NCBI GenBank assembly: GCA_002633005.1
Contig: NMRA01000288.1
Span: 426,685-490,684 of the forward strand
Length of the DNA: 64,000 bases
DNA from: Phoronis australis
Lineage: Eukaryota > Phoronida > Phoronidae
Reading direction: 5' to 3'
In this document: positions 1 through 11,500 of the stretch, in pieces
Numbering within the stretch: the first letter of the stretch is position 1
How the letters are laid out: each line of letters begins with the position of its first letter
The notes under the pieces: model-generated
The model's database searches: none
Told to the model about the DNA's origin: nothing
The model's input: only the letters and a program-made list of their open reading frames with translations
Position numbers and translations under genes: made by a program

Positions 1-550
1 GTTTTTGTACCTGTACCTGTGTTAATTAATGAGGAATACCATGCATGTTAATGTCTGTCTACGCTACGATTTTGTTTGTTTCTCCATTAAAGAACATAAC
101 TGAATTAAGCATTGCGAGGAGTCATGTGACATATAAAATTGTTATGGTTTTAGAAGAGTATTTGATATGGATGTTTTTGGGGCATGAAGGTCACTAGTTC
201 TCAATGAATCAACATTAGCCAAGGCATTTAACATGTTGAGGGTGTGTTTTGTAGAGCAAGTTTATTGCCAGAAAAGCAAAATAATGAAAGACCACACAAA
301 ATCACTCGAGTTAAGGAAGGCGTTTTGCAAGTTATCTTTATACTGTACTAGCGCAGACTACCAAAATGGAATGTTGAGTTATGCGGAAAATTCATGATCT
401 CTGTTCGGTTCCATAAGTAAAGACCTGTTGTGGCTCAGAATGCATCCCAGCTTCACTTCTATGCTTTTGCATGTATAGACTATTCAATTCGTCTGCTGCT
501 GCAGAGTTTTCTCCCTTTTTCGCCATTGTCAAGCCTGGGTAAAGTTGAGA

Positions 551-668
551 AATGCTAGGACCTGCTAAAAAGCAAGACTTAGCGAGATTACTTGAGATAT
601 TACTGTGTATTTTAAATGAGAACATGTGATTTTGGCTAGATTTTAGAGAGGTCCTAGCGTTACTGAAA
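551..668. mobile_element. Palindromic MITE (GCTAGGACC ends), copy 1
   Basis: AATGCTAGGACCTGCTAAAAAGC at the left and GGTCCTAGCGTTACTGAAAT at the right; the interior (TTGGCTAGATTTTAGA) matches the copy at 48,450-48,598 in reverse. The rest of 1-1,430 shows no recognisable gene. Confidence 0.65.
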
Positions 669-1530
669 TCTTCCCTGACATTTTCAGCACCTCAATGGAG
701 ACAAGTTGGCCAATCACTGAATGGCAGCTTAAGAATGGCCACCTGCTTTGAATGGCAGTAGAAAGGTCTATAGTGACTGGTAACGCTGGGGGGAGTTTAT
801 TTGAAAATAGGCAATCCAAAGTATGGTTTGAAAAATAGTGAAGGTTTTTTAATGGGCTGTACCTTGTATGATGTACTGTTTGATCTGTGTGTGTTAATCA
901 TGAGTGGAGCTGATGTGAAGAAATGTAATATTTTTACCAAACTTAATTGAAAAACAGCTTGAGCCCATAATTTCACCTACATTTTGTTGTGGCTGAAAAA
1001 TCAATAAATAAAGCTCGTCTCATCAAAACAATACTGTATGCTGAAGGGTAAGGACAAGGCATGACTAGGGCGCATGGCGTGCGTACGGTTTTGTTTCTTG
1101 TGCTGCTTTTGGTGTGGAGTATTTTTGCAACCAGAGTGAGGGTCACCGATTCAACAGGTCTCCTGGAAGAAATATTTCTTAATTTTTAACAACTGAGCAC
1201 AGTAGCCAAAACTGTCTAAGAACAAGCAAGGCGTTTAGGATGCCGAGAACCATGCCTTCATCTACAAACTGGCGTGTTGAGCGAAGATACTGAGAAAAGC
1301 AATGTTCCATATGAACACCTCGAAAATGAGCTGATATGACAGGCACTTTTTGAGGGTGGTTAAATTGCTATAATTGTAATAAACCGTTACATTTAAAACT
1401 TTCTTTTACTATAGTAAGTTAGCAACATAACGCGCACGTACGTACACAACGTAAACAGTTAGGGTGAAGTATTTATAAAATGCCGAAAAAAAACAAAACA
1501 AACCTACGAATTCGATACGTATGAGATAAA

Positions 1531-1661
1531 TACAAAACGTACCTCGAGTGACGTACATGTAATAATATCCCACGAGACATTATTCCGCGTATCAACCTAG
1601 ACCGAAATGGAATAATGTCTCGTGGGATATTTCATGTACACCACGCTCGGTACGTTTTGTG
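1531..1661. mobile_element. Palindromic MITE, copy 1
   Basis: Arms TACAAAACGTACC and GGTACGTTTTGTGTA enclose inner arms AATATCCCACGAGACATTAT and ATAATGTCTCGTGGGATATT, so the whole segment folds into one long hairpin. Flanking sequence back to about 1,432 also matches the second copy, at 62,457-62,577, so the full element is larger than the hairpin. Confidence 0.75.
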
Positions 1662-2076
1662 TATGTCCCTTACTCTTAAGCTATGAAAACGGCTATGTCG
1701 GAAACGCAGATAGTCCGACAAATCCTTAGCGAGTCTTTAATATGCGTTACAATGTACGTACACTTGTTTGTGTTATGCCTTGAAACTTTCCCACAAAAGC
1801 GGACTTTCCTGAGAAATTCGCTGTTTTACATCACACCCGGTTTTTCAATCCACTGAGCGATGCTCTCCAGCAGTAAATTGAACATACGGTACATAATAGT
1901 TCGAGATCGTGAGAAAGGTTTTAACCTAATTAAATGACATCAAAATGCAACTCGCTCCTCTCCACTGCCCGCCGGTTGCATGAAACAGTCCAAACTAGGG
2001 TTTTCATTTAACTCTTTTTGAAAGTCACTTATCTCAGTCAAAACACGAAACATTATCAAAAATAAAATTTAATATC

Positions 2077-2090
2077 TTTATTGTTTTATT
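2077..2090 (-). promoter_or_regulatory. Candidate polyadenylation signals of the receptor gene
   Basis: Two AATAAA hexamers read on the minus strand at 2085-2090 and 2077-2082, about 80-90 bases past the stop codon. They would give a very short 3' untranslated region. Not proven without transcript ends. Confidence 0.45.
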
Positions 2091-2166
2091 CATGGTAATA
2101 ATACAACAATAATTCCAACGTGACTTACTGTGTACGTCGATGATGACGTTTCTAACGAGACACCGC

Positions 2167-2573
2167 TCAGATAGTTACCTCTGGACTCGCGTCATAGTAA
2201 AAACTCTTCACTTCGTCTTCCGCGTTCTCTAAGCTTGTGGGTGGAAATTTACCGGCAATGTCGTCAGAATGCGGCAAAGCTTCAACATCTGGAGGTCCAT
2301 CTGCTTTGGGCAGTTCGTGACCATCCGGTGGCAGTTGTAAAGTATCCGGAAGTTCCCCGGTGGGCGGCTGTTCGTCGACTCCTTCTGTCGCGTCCTGTTC
2401 TTCTTCCGGTGCCAAGTCTTCAAGAACGTGCTTCCTGTTTTTCTTAACAACCGCCCACACGATGATACCAATAGCTAGCAGCAGAAGAATTACGAAGATT
2501 GGAACCAGAATTGGAATGAGGTCGATCGAGCCGGTTTGCTTGGACGTCTTCGATAACTCTTCATCGGTGTCCC
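2167..2573 (-). CDS. Last coding exon: transmembrane helix and cytoplasmic tail
   Basis: The acceptor TTACTTTAG precedes the exon and a TGA stop ends it at 2167. It encodes 134 residues. Residues about 1-17 are a short polar juxtamembrane stretch, residues about 18-42 are a strongly hydrophobic single helix rich in I, L and V, and KKNRK follows as a stop-transfer signal. The remaining tail of about 90 residues is rich in Pro, Glu and Asp, has no catalytic motif, and includes a YY pair near the end. The protein ends in E-V-T-I, which fits a class II PDZ ligand (hydrophobic-x-hydrophobic); that role is inferred. The exon is in phase with the TSP1 exon upstream. The topology, extracellular N-terminus and cytoplasmic C-terminus, follows from the domain order. 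Confidence 0.85.
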
Positions 2574-5500
2574 CTAAAGTAATCCAATGAAGTAGAAATT
2601 GACTCACAAAGAACCTGTAACCAATGAAAACATATTGCATCTTACATCTTTCAAACATCGTTGCTGGTTTTTATGTTGTAATATGGACATACACCGCCTA
2701 TACGAGAAGCCAATTGCATATGGACCCAATGCTGGCAAAATGGATTCCGATACTACAATGGCTGCTGTTTGTCAGTCTTCTAATGGCCACTAACTTAAAT
2801 GGTGAACAGATTTGAACTCCCCCGCGCATCCTAATGCGGACACGTGACCCCACAAGGCAGTTGGAATTTTGTTATTCGTTGATCTTAACCTCTATGTGTA
2901 GCTCTTCGCGATCTCACGCCGATTCCCCGGCCCCCTCCAGTCACCGCACAAAGCACAAACATGTGTGTACTTATACGTTTAAACGTAACTGAATCTTTGA
3001 AAATTGCGGAGAAACGTCTTTTGTGATTTTGTCGGACAGCACGTATTGCTTTGAAGGACATATTGGCTGGGCATTCATTTGCAATACTTAAGGGCTGGAG
3101 TGGCTGCTAAATAGGAGCTCTTTGTCAAAAAAATCATTGGAGGCAACGACCAGAAAAACACTTACCTATAGGTGTAAAAATAATGTCGGACAGTTTGCAT
3201 AAATATCGCGTTTTGGGAGCACATACAAATCATGGCGCTTGAGTGAGTTATTGTCTATGCGTTGAATGCGATTACGTTATATCTTGTTGGCATTAATAAA
3301 CATGATGAAAGTTTCTTCTTCAACAAATTTGAAATTGGTGTTTTCGGAAAAACTGGTTTGAGCATGAGGTCTCCATAGAGCCCAATTAACGTACGCAGAA
3401 TTCTATGTTAGGTAACGAGAAACGGGTGATGTATTGCATTGACGGTATTGCTATACACCTCCGCCATATTGATGATAACGTTGTACATTGTTCGCTTGCC
3501 CAGTGGTAATCTCTTCCAGACATCGCATCGAAATCTACGTATGAAACGGCAGTCTTGGAGAGATTGCCGCTGCTCCATGTCCTAGTGCATAGGTTTACTT
3601 CACATTGACTTTTGTGCTAAAGGTTCGTTACAAAGCCATATAATTAGAGTTTGCTTGCGCACTGTTTACAGTTACACACCAAAAGTTAGTGTTCCCAAGG
3701 TTGGTGGTGAATACGGCTAAATTCTAAATAAACCGATTTTTCTATATTATATGCATCGAAACCATTGCCAACGAACCCCTCACAAGAAGCCTACCACACA
3801 ATCGATGACGATAGTGAGCTGGTTAGGGATCTGTGTTGGAATGTTGATGGGTGACTTTCGTTAACAACTGGACAAACCGCAATATTACTGGATCTAGCCT
3901 CTTTACGAGCAGAACGGTCTTAAAACGAAAAAATCCACCACGTGACAGCGTTTGTGGGACTTCGACACGGTAACTACATTCTAGTTGTGATCTAAATGTG
4001 TTTATCGGAACTATAAATGTAGTGACCGGTGGTAACATTTAACATTGTTTACGAACTCACTAGCTCCTAGATGATTGTAATATTGTAATCGTCCTAATGC
4101 CCGTCACTACCGTATTACATTGGCCACGTACATGGTATGCTCCCTTTCCCGCCACTGAAGTGGCTCAGCACATTTGTAATGTGGGTCCATGAACACATGT
4201 CTGCAAACCAGGGGGATGGAAGTCGTACTACTCCCTTCCTCAGCAATCGCAACCTAGGATACCATCACAAAACTGCATGAAAAGACCAAAAAACAATTAA
4301 AGGGTTTGCCGGATGATCGGGGCCGGGCGAGCAAGGGTCCAGGGTTTCAACAGGAAACAACTGCGTACAACCCCCGCACCCTCCCTCTTACATTCTTCCT
4401 GGCAATGGGCCCAATATGAAGCTTTTATAAAAAAACAGGGACCGGGAACGTTTTAAAACAGAGAACTGCGTTTAAAAGCACACACTAAACCCTGTTTTGA
4501 TTATTTCAACCAATCCTCGTTCTGTCACTTGCTAATGCATCATTGGCGTCAGTCTTTAAAGACAAAGGCAGGGATCCTCACTCGATCTCACAAATTGGAT
4601 GTTACGGTCCTTGATGGGTGTTTTTCCCACAATTGCCGTGTAATTTGCTTAAAGCGTAGGTCACGCTTGCTCGTTTAGCAAACGTTGAAAGGAGTTTTCA
4701 AATTTCATCCAAACTTTTGAGGGTTGTCGAGGGTTACAGAACATTATTTTATTTCATCCGGGATGGAAAAGACGTTTTTAGTATCTGCAGGAAGGCATTA
4801 CCGATTGGGTTTATTACCCTTTTAAGGTGGGCAGGAGAAAAATTCATAGGAACTTTCAAAAGTGTCAATTTCTTGTCGACTTCATCGTGAACTTAACAAG
4901 TGTGTAAGACCTTCGTGATGCACGATCAACCTCCAGGGATGGGCTGTTGACACAACCAAGCCGACACGTTAGTCAAAGACATCAAGTTGGTAGGTTTTAC
5001 AGATTTCGAACAAAATGGAAGAAACATTCTACGACCGTGCCCTAAGGTGGTGTAACGGGTGCGTGGGCACCCCCAACCATCGGGATTTGGGGTCCGCCTA
5101 AGCAATCAGAGTTCAATTCATATTACATGTACCTGTAATTTTTCAATTAACTCTGTAATACTCTTTTACTAAAAATACTTTTCGTTGCACTCATGAAAGG
5201 ATGTCAGTTATTAGCAAACTGGACAAACCGCTAAGTTTAGTATTTTCGGCAGCTCTAGCTGTGGTCAGCTCAAGTTACGAAGAATGCACGCGCGATGGGA
5301 GGGGTTCATTTCTGTGGGCGCGCGCGTTGTGAACCCTGGGTACGCGGGTTATATGAACATATCAGGTACACAGCGGTCCAATACACAGCCATCAGACGGA
5401 TCGCCCTGAAATCCTACAAAAGGGCAAATATGCTGACAACTGTTATGAACCAGTCCGACGCCTCCGACGGCAACAAGAAGCCATTAATAGACTCATGTAA

Positions 5501-8500
5501 AACAAGAGGGTCAGCGCGACACAATGCGCCTTTCGCCATTTCCACCATGTTTACATTGTGAGAGCCTTTGAACTCATTGCCCACAGACAAGCTGCAGCAT
5601 GTGAGGAGTACGCAGAGTTCGCGGAAAGATGGGAAACTAATTGCAGACGTTTGATTTTATTGTCGTATTTCTGACAGTATGTCAGTATCTACCATAGATA
5701 ACAACGGTATCAATGCAGCGACCAAATTTTGTTTGATTTAAATGTTCACGATAAAAGCTCAAAAATATAAAAAATACTGTAGGCGGTCTGGTACACACGT
5801 TGTACCAGACGTGCGCAGGCCGCGCCTGTGAGCCCATTGCAGTGATCCCCTGGAACCATTTTTGTGCTTTGTTAATATATAGTTAAAACCGAGCTGGGGA
5901 ACTAGAGACTTGACTCCAGGGTCTGGCAGTGTGGCCCAGTGGGACTGGAACGCGGCTACCTCGAGAGAGAAAGCGGCCACCTGTCACACTAGACCACAGT
6001 GCCTGCTCTAAATCTCAAAAAGCGTGTTACAGTTTTTCAAATTATCGCTTTGTTTTATCCAACTTTGGAGTTTTCTTAAAGAACGAAATGTCCTATTTTT
6101 TGACAGTCCCTCAAACACAATTGGAACATTTTAACAGCAATTCCTAACCGTATGTTGGAGCACAGTGCACCGGCAAAGCATAGTACCTCTAAGTTTCAAA
6201 TGAGTCCGGTCAATCATTTTCCACATACGATGTCTCGAAGTTACCCAAACTTGGCCGTTTTTTTTTAGAGTCTGACATAACCTTAAAGAACTTTGGGTGC
6301 CTAATATTTTGAGAAAAGTAGTGGAATTTTATAGCCTGTGAAATTTTGTTTTGCATTTTTGAATGAATGGCCTACGGCGGTTAGTCGTAGTCGACCTACC
6401 TGGACATTTTGATATAGTTGGCAAACATTCTCGAATGTTCTCGGCCTGGTCTGCTGTCGGGCAACCATTCCCGCCGTGAGAAGGCGGCGGATTGTCACAC
6501 GTTCGTTTGCGTTTCATTACGCCTTTACCATCACCACAAGTGACGGAGCAACTACCCCACGACCCCCAACTGCTCCAGTTTCCGGAAACTGTGAAGACAA
6601 ATAGCGGATAGTTTAAGACAGAAAAGTCTCCAAATGCTATGATGTGAAATTCCATGTACAAAAAAATCAAACTACAGATCCACCAAAAGCTAAATGTGTT
6701 TCAGGTCACACACCGCCAAGCAATGAATTTGTCAAATTATAGCGTCATGGCAAGCGTGCAGTTTAGCACACGCTAATTCTTTCCGTAAATATTTTGCACT
6801 TTTTGAACAATTTTCTGAACGCTTTTGTTTGCTATTTGGACTTGAATAACATGTAAGTTTGCCCCTATTGAACTACGAAAAATCACAACCCTACCCGGAC
6901 AAAACTTTTGCAACACACAAGGTCTCTCTTCAGTCTTTTCCGAACATTTTTCCGGTCCTTTGTTGCACTCCCTTACACGTCTTTTAATCCCCTCGCCACA
7001 CGTCTTGGAACAGGTGACCCAAGCTCCCCAGTCGGACCAGATTTCGACATGTGCTGTGCAACATAGGAACAACTGTAGTCTTACGGGCTGTGAGCCTCGG
7101 CAACGATGTGTCGTTACAGTGAAATGAAAGTCCTGTCGTCCGTAAAAAGATTGTAACGAGTGTGGAACACGTAGACCAAATCACAGACTGGAACTTGTTT
7201 TATCAAAGGTCGCAGGTCTGCATGTACTGAGCTAAGGTCGTAAGCACGTTATTGCGAACTAGAAGCTGAGTTTTTTAAATGAGCGGAAACGTCACTATTA
7301 ACTCCCGTCGTAGCAAAGACGTTCGTATAGTCAATTGGTATTGGTAAACAATTAGTTAATGAAAGTGGTCTTTCAACTTGAGTGTGAATTATGGTTACGT
7401 TTACGTCACCAATGTTAAATTTTTGCAAAACAGACAACGTAGTCTTCGCAATAACTATGCGCCTACGATCGTCTTCCATCACTTTCGATAAAACGGGATC
7501 CATTTACACAGTCTTTTTATTGCCAGTAATAGAACATACAGACAAATGTTTGTGCAGGAATGCATAACAGCATGCACTTGATATCTAAATGTGAACACAC
7601 GTGCGCACGCACAGGCAAACACGCATTTCGAAATCAGGCATCAAATTTAACCGTGTCTAATATTTTTAAAGAAAAAAGAGTCAAAGGCAGACACTTTTTT
7701 CTAGTATTTCATATTCATAGTTTCCAAAGACACGTGTACATTTTAGTAAGGCTTGTAAGACATATACTTCCTGAAGAGTTCAAGCAGTAACATTTCGAGT
7801 CTTTGGCGGTAAATGTATTATTTTCCCAAATAAGCGAGTAAATTTTAAAACCTGATTCACGCAATTTACCAAAGAAAACATCTCTAGGTAAACTTTGGGT
7901 TTTGAAAGTAACCATTTCTACAGTTTTACCTAATACTTTCAACACTACGGCGGCGTCCTGTCTAGAATCAACGAAAGTCTGTTCATTTTCTTTTTTTAAT
8001 ACATTTTATTTCTAAATACACTAATATTTACAAACAATAAGATCTTTGCAAATGAAAGACAGGCACACGCACACACACATATCCAAATAATAGAAATTCA
8101 CGGTTGGTCTAAAATAAATAGGCATTGATGGTTTCCCAAAAGGCAGTTTTGCGGGATTGTATATTCCTTACTTTACAATAATTATACAAGAAACATTGAA
8201 ATTGTGAATATCTAGAAATAATCTGGTTTCTAGAACATTTATGGATGAAATACTGGCAAATAGTTAATATGGTACTGATATCTTCAAAATTACATCCAAA
8301 ATATGCTGCAAAAATAACATTTTTATCTTAGATTAAATCGTGTTGTGCAGTTATACGTAAATTAAAAGTTTTTGAATTTCCCACCACAAAGTTTTCACAG
8401 AACCACATTCCACAAACATATGGTTAAAAGTCCCAACAGTTCCACAAGATGCACACTTGTCATCACTGACTAAGTTCATCTTTTTCAAAATAAGTTTTGT

Positions 8501-11500
8501 AAACACTTTTCTATGAATATAGAAGTACTTAAAGGTTTTAACATAAGGAGGTAACAAGAGTTTGAGTGGAAGAACATAAATTTGTTTAATTCGTTGTCTA
8601 GAGTAAATGTCAGTTAAGCTATAGTCTATGTCAGTAGGCGAAACAATTTGGGAAAGCAAAGTATTTCTAGAAAACACATAAGTAATTTGGCTTGACTAGG
8701 GATGTGTGCGTTTTGAAATCGAAGGACCAGCTTTCAACTTAATCGCACGTCTCAAAGCAGCATAATGAATCCAATTTGAAAGGTTATATCTATTTTTAAA
8801 AACCTCCCATGTCAGAATTTTATTTTCAAAATTCAAAAGATCCTTCACAAAAGTAATACCAGCCTCAAAGAAACTGTTAAAGAATACAGTCCTCCTATTA
8901 ATCAACATGTTTTTGTTATTCCATACTACTTGGTTTACAATTGTTATGTCCTTCTGTAAATGAGCACTAACTTCTTCCCAAGCAATCAAGATGTCAAGAT
9001 AGAAGGTATCAATATTTGCAAGAGACAGCAATTTACATAATTTGATTTAAAGATCAAAATACCTCCATATGTTTTAAAAACATACCCTGGAAACGCTTTG
9101 AAAACTTCATTGTTTCCATCTAAGCAACGCGTAACCCATTTAACTAATAATGACTTGTACATAATATTTATATCAGGAACTGACAAACCACCATTTTCAT
9201 CGGTATTTACAGCCACATTTTTTTAATTCTAGGTGGTTTATTTTGCCAAACAAATTTTTTATCATAGTATTTATCTTAGCTCTACTTTCGTTGTCAATTC
9301 CTAAATTGCTCACCACATTAATTATTTTAGACAGCGCAAATGTTTGAATTACATTGATCCTTCCTAACAATGAAATATTGCGACTTTTCAAGATATCAAG
9401 AGACTTTTTGAAGGACTTAATTTTGAGTTCATGATTTAAAAAATGATTTTCTTTTTTGTTATGACTAAAAAATATTCCCAGACTCTTGATTGATTTGCCA
9501 GTCCACTTGAATCCATAAAGTGGTTCAGAACACTCTTTTTCTCTACCTAAATATAACCCTTTAAATTTCTTAATATTTAGCTGGAGACCAGAGAGTAAAC
9601 CAAAATGTTCTAAAAATTTGAGACAAGTCATGCCAGAATTTTTGTCATAAAGAAATAAGATAGTGTCATCTGCGTACTGGAGAATTTTAACTTTAGTTTT
9701 CTCAACACTTATGCCTTTAATTAAATTACACTGCGTCAATGCACAAATAACGACCATCAGGATCTTCGATACATCTTTTAACTGTAACATTTAAGTTGTT
9801 GTTAAACATGATGGCAACACCCCTGCTGTGCTCTGACCCATGAGCAGCATAGATTCTACTTCCCCCACTCATGTTCCCATTTATTAATGTTAATCATTAT
9901 ACTGTATGTTTCTTGTAAAAAGGCAATATCAACCCTCTCCTTCCTCAAAAAGGAAACAAATGCTGCCTCTTCAATTCATGATTTAAACCCCTGCAATTTA
10001 ACGATATGAAGTTTAAGCTAACCATTGTCATCAATTGGGAAATCACAAAACCTATAACTAGATAAACCACTATAAAACCTTTCAACAAAAAATAAATGAA
10101 CCGTGATAACGAGAATATAGAAACCATTCACTCCGACACACACACACACACACCTACGAAACAACAAAAAAATATAGGCAACTGAAAGAATTCAAGTCCA
10201 TCTCGTTCGGTCCGTCTTCACCATCTGGCTATCCACTTGAAGTTGCAAATTGAATATCTTCCGTACCCTTGATCACCTTTACAGTATAGTTCCGTTTGTC
10301 AACTGTACATAGATCCTGCCATCGCTGGACCAGCTACTTATGACTTTATCATTCTTGAATGCAGACTTGAGTAAATTATAGATTAGCGATGTAAGGTCTT
10401 CTAAAATATAATATCCCGTATCTTTTAGAACCTTCTTCTGTTTAAACACCTTTTCTCTAGTTTGATAAGAAATAAATTTCACAATCATTGGTCTCGGAGT
10501 TGTTGATTGGACAGAGAGTCTTGACACTCTACCTGTAGTTTTGAGTTTCCCAATTCGGTGCGCACGGCCAATCTCTGCAGGTTTAACTTTTACTTTAAGA
10601 GATTTTTCCAAAGACTCTGTCACTGTTTGAATACATACTTCAGATTCCTCTTCTTTCAAACCATAGATGCGTAGACTATTCCTTCTTGAATACTGCTCAA
10701 GAGAATTCCCCTTTTCCTTCAAGACCTCATTTGCCCTTTTGAGCTTGACCAGTTCTTCATTCAACTTCGAAACCTCCTCTTTGATGATAAGTTTCACAGA
10801 TTTTGCAATCCTCTCATCTAGTTTAGCAAATCTTTCCTCTAACTGTTTTGCATCCATCTTGACCAGTATAACACTCAGCAAGGGTTATTTACACTCAGTG
10901 ACTAACCTAGATTCCTTTCAATCATCCATGGTGGTTTCGAATGGTGACCTTTTACCACCAAAAGCAGGGGTCTAGTTCAGATAGCACTAATGTTGGTCAG
11001 TGAGTTGCCACTGAACACAGCTATATCACTCATAGGAGGACAAGCCCCACTACAAACAGCAAACTTTATCTGGTGAAAGTATCTAAAACCTCGAAACAAG
11101 TTCATCAAAGTCTCTGACACAAATTTCACCTCTCTGCAATTTCCTGCCTGCTCCTGTACGTTCTTTTGCAAAATATTTCAGCGCGCAGCAGAATTGAAAG
11201 CACGGATCCACAGCAATGTGCTATTTGGTGCGAGGAGGACAAAGCAACTATCGTACAAAAATAAAAGAGCGAAAGCGAGGCTCAAAATACCGCAAATCAT
11301 CCAAGATTAGCATAATAATCTTTTGCGCGAAAGATTCTCGAGCCGCACGCCATTCGATCACGCTGAATTCAAATTGCTCCACCTAAAAAGCAATTATGAA
11401 TCAGTTTATATGTCCATAAGTGATTCGTGCCTAGCCTTGGTACAAACCTGTTAGTCTACTCACAGCCGCTGTCTGGCCAACTCGAGCCCAGCGGAAACAA

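Larger units (their letters stand above)
7985..10930 (-). mobile_element. L1-type LINE, internally deleted
   Basis: Minus-strand element with ORF1 (10,881-10,279), the start of ORF2 (about 10,040-9,800), a reverse-transcriptase remainder (9,790-9,197) and the ORF2 C-terminal part (9,216-8,351), ending in an A-rich tail (TATTAAAAAAAG read on the minus strand near 7,995). ORF2 is interrupted by stops and lacks the region between mid endonuclease and mid reverse transcriptase. It sits in the receptor intron in the same orientation as the gene. I could not find its target-site duplications. Confidence 0.8.

Noticed and set aside
3823-4038. 71-codon minus-strand ORF in the membrane-proximal intron
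   Set aside because: No splice sites in matching phase and no recognisable domain.
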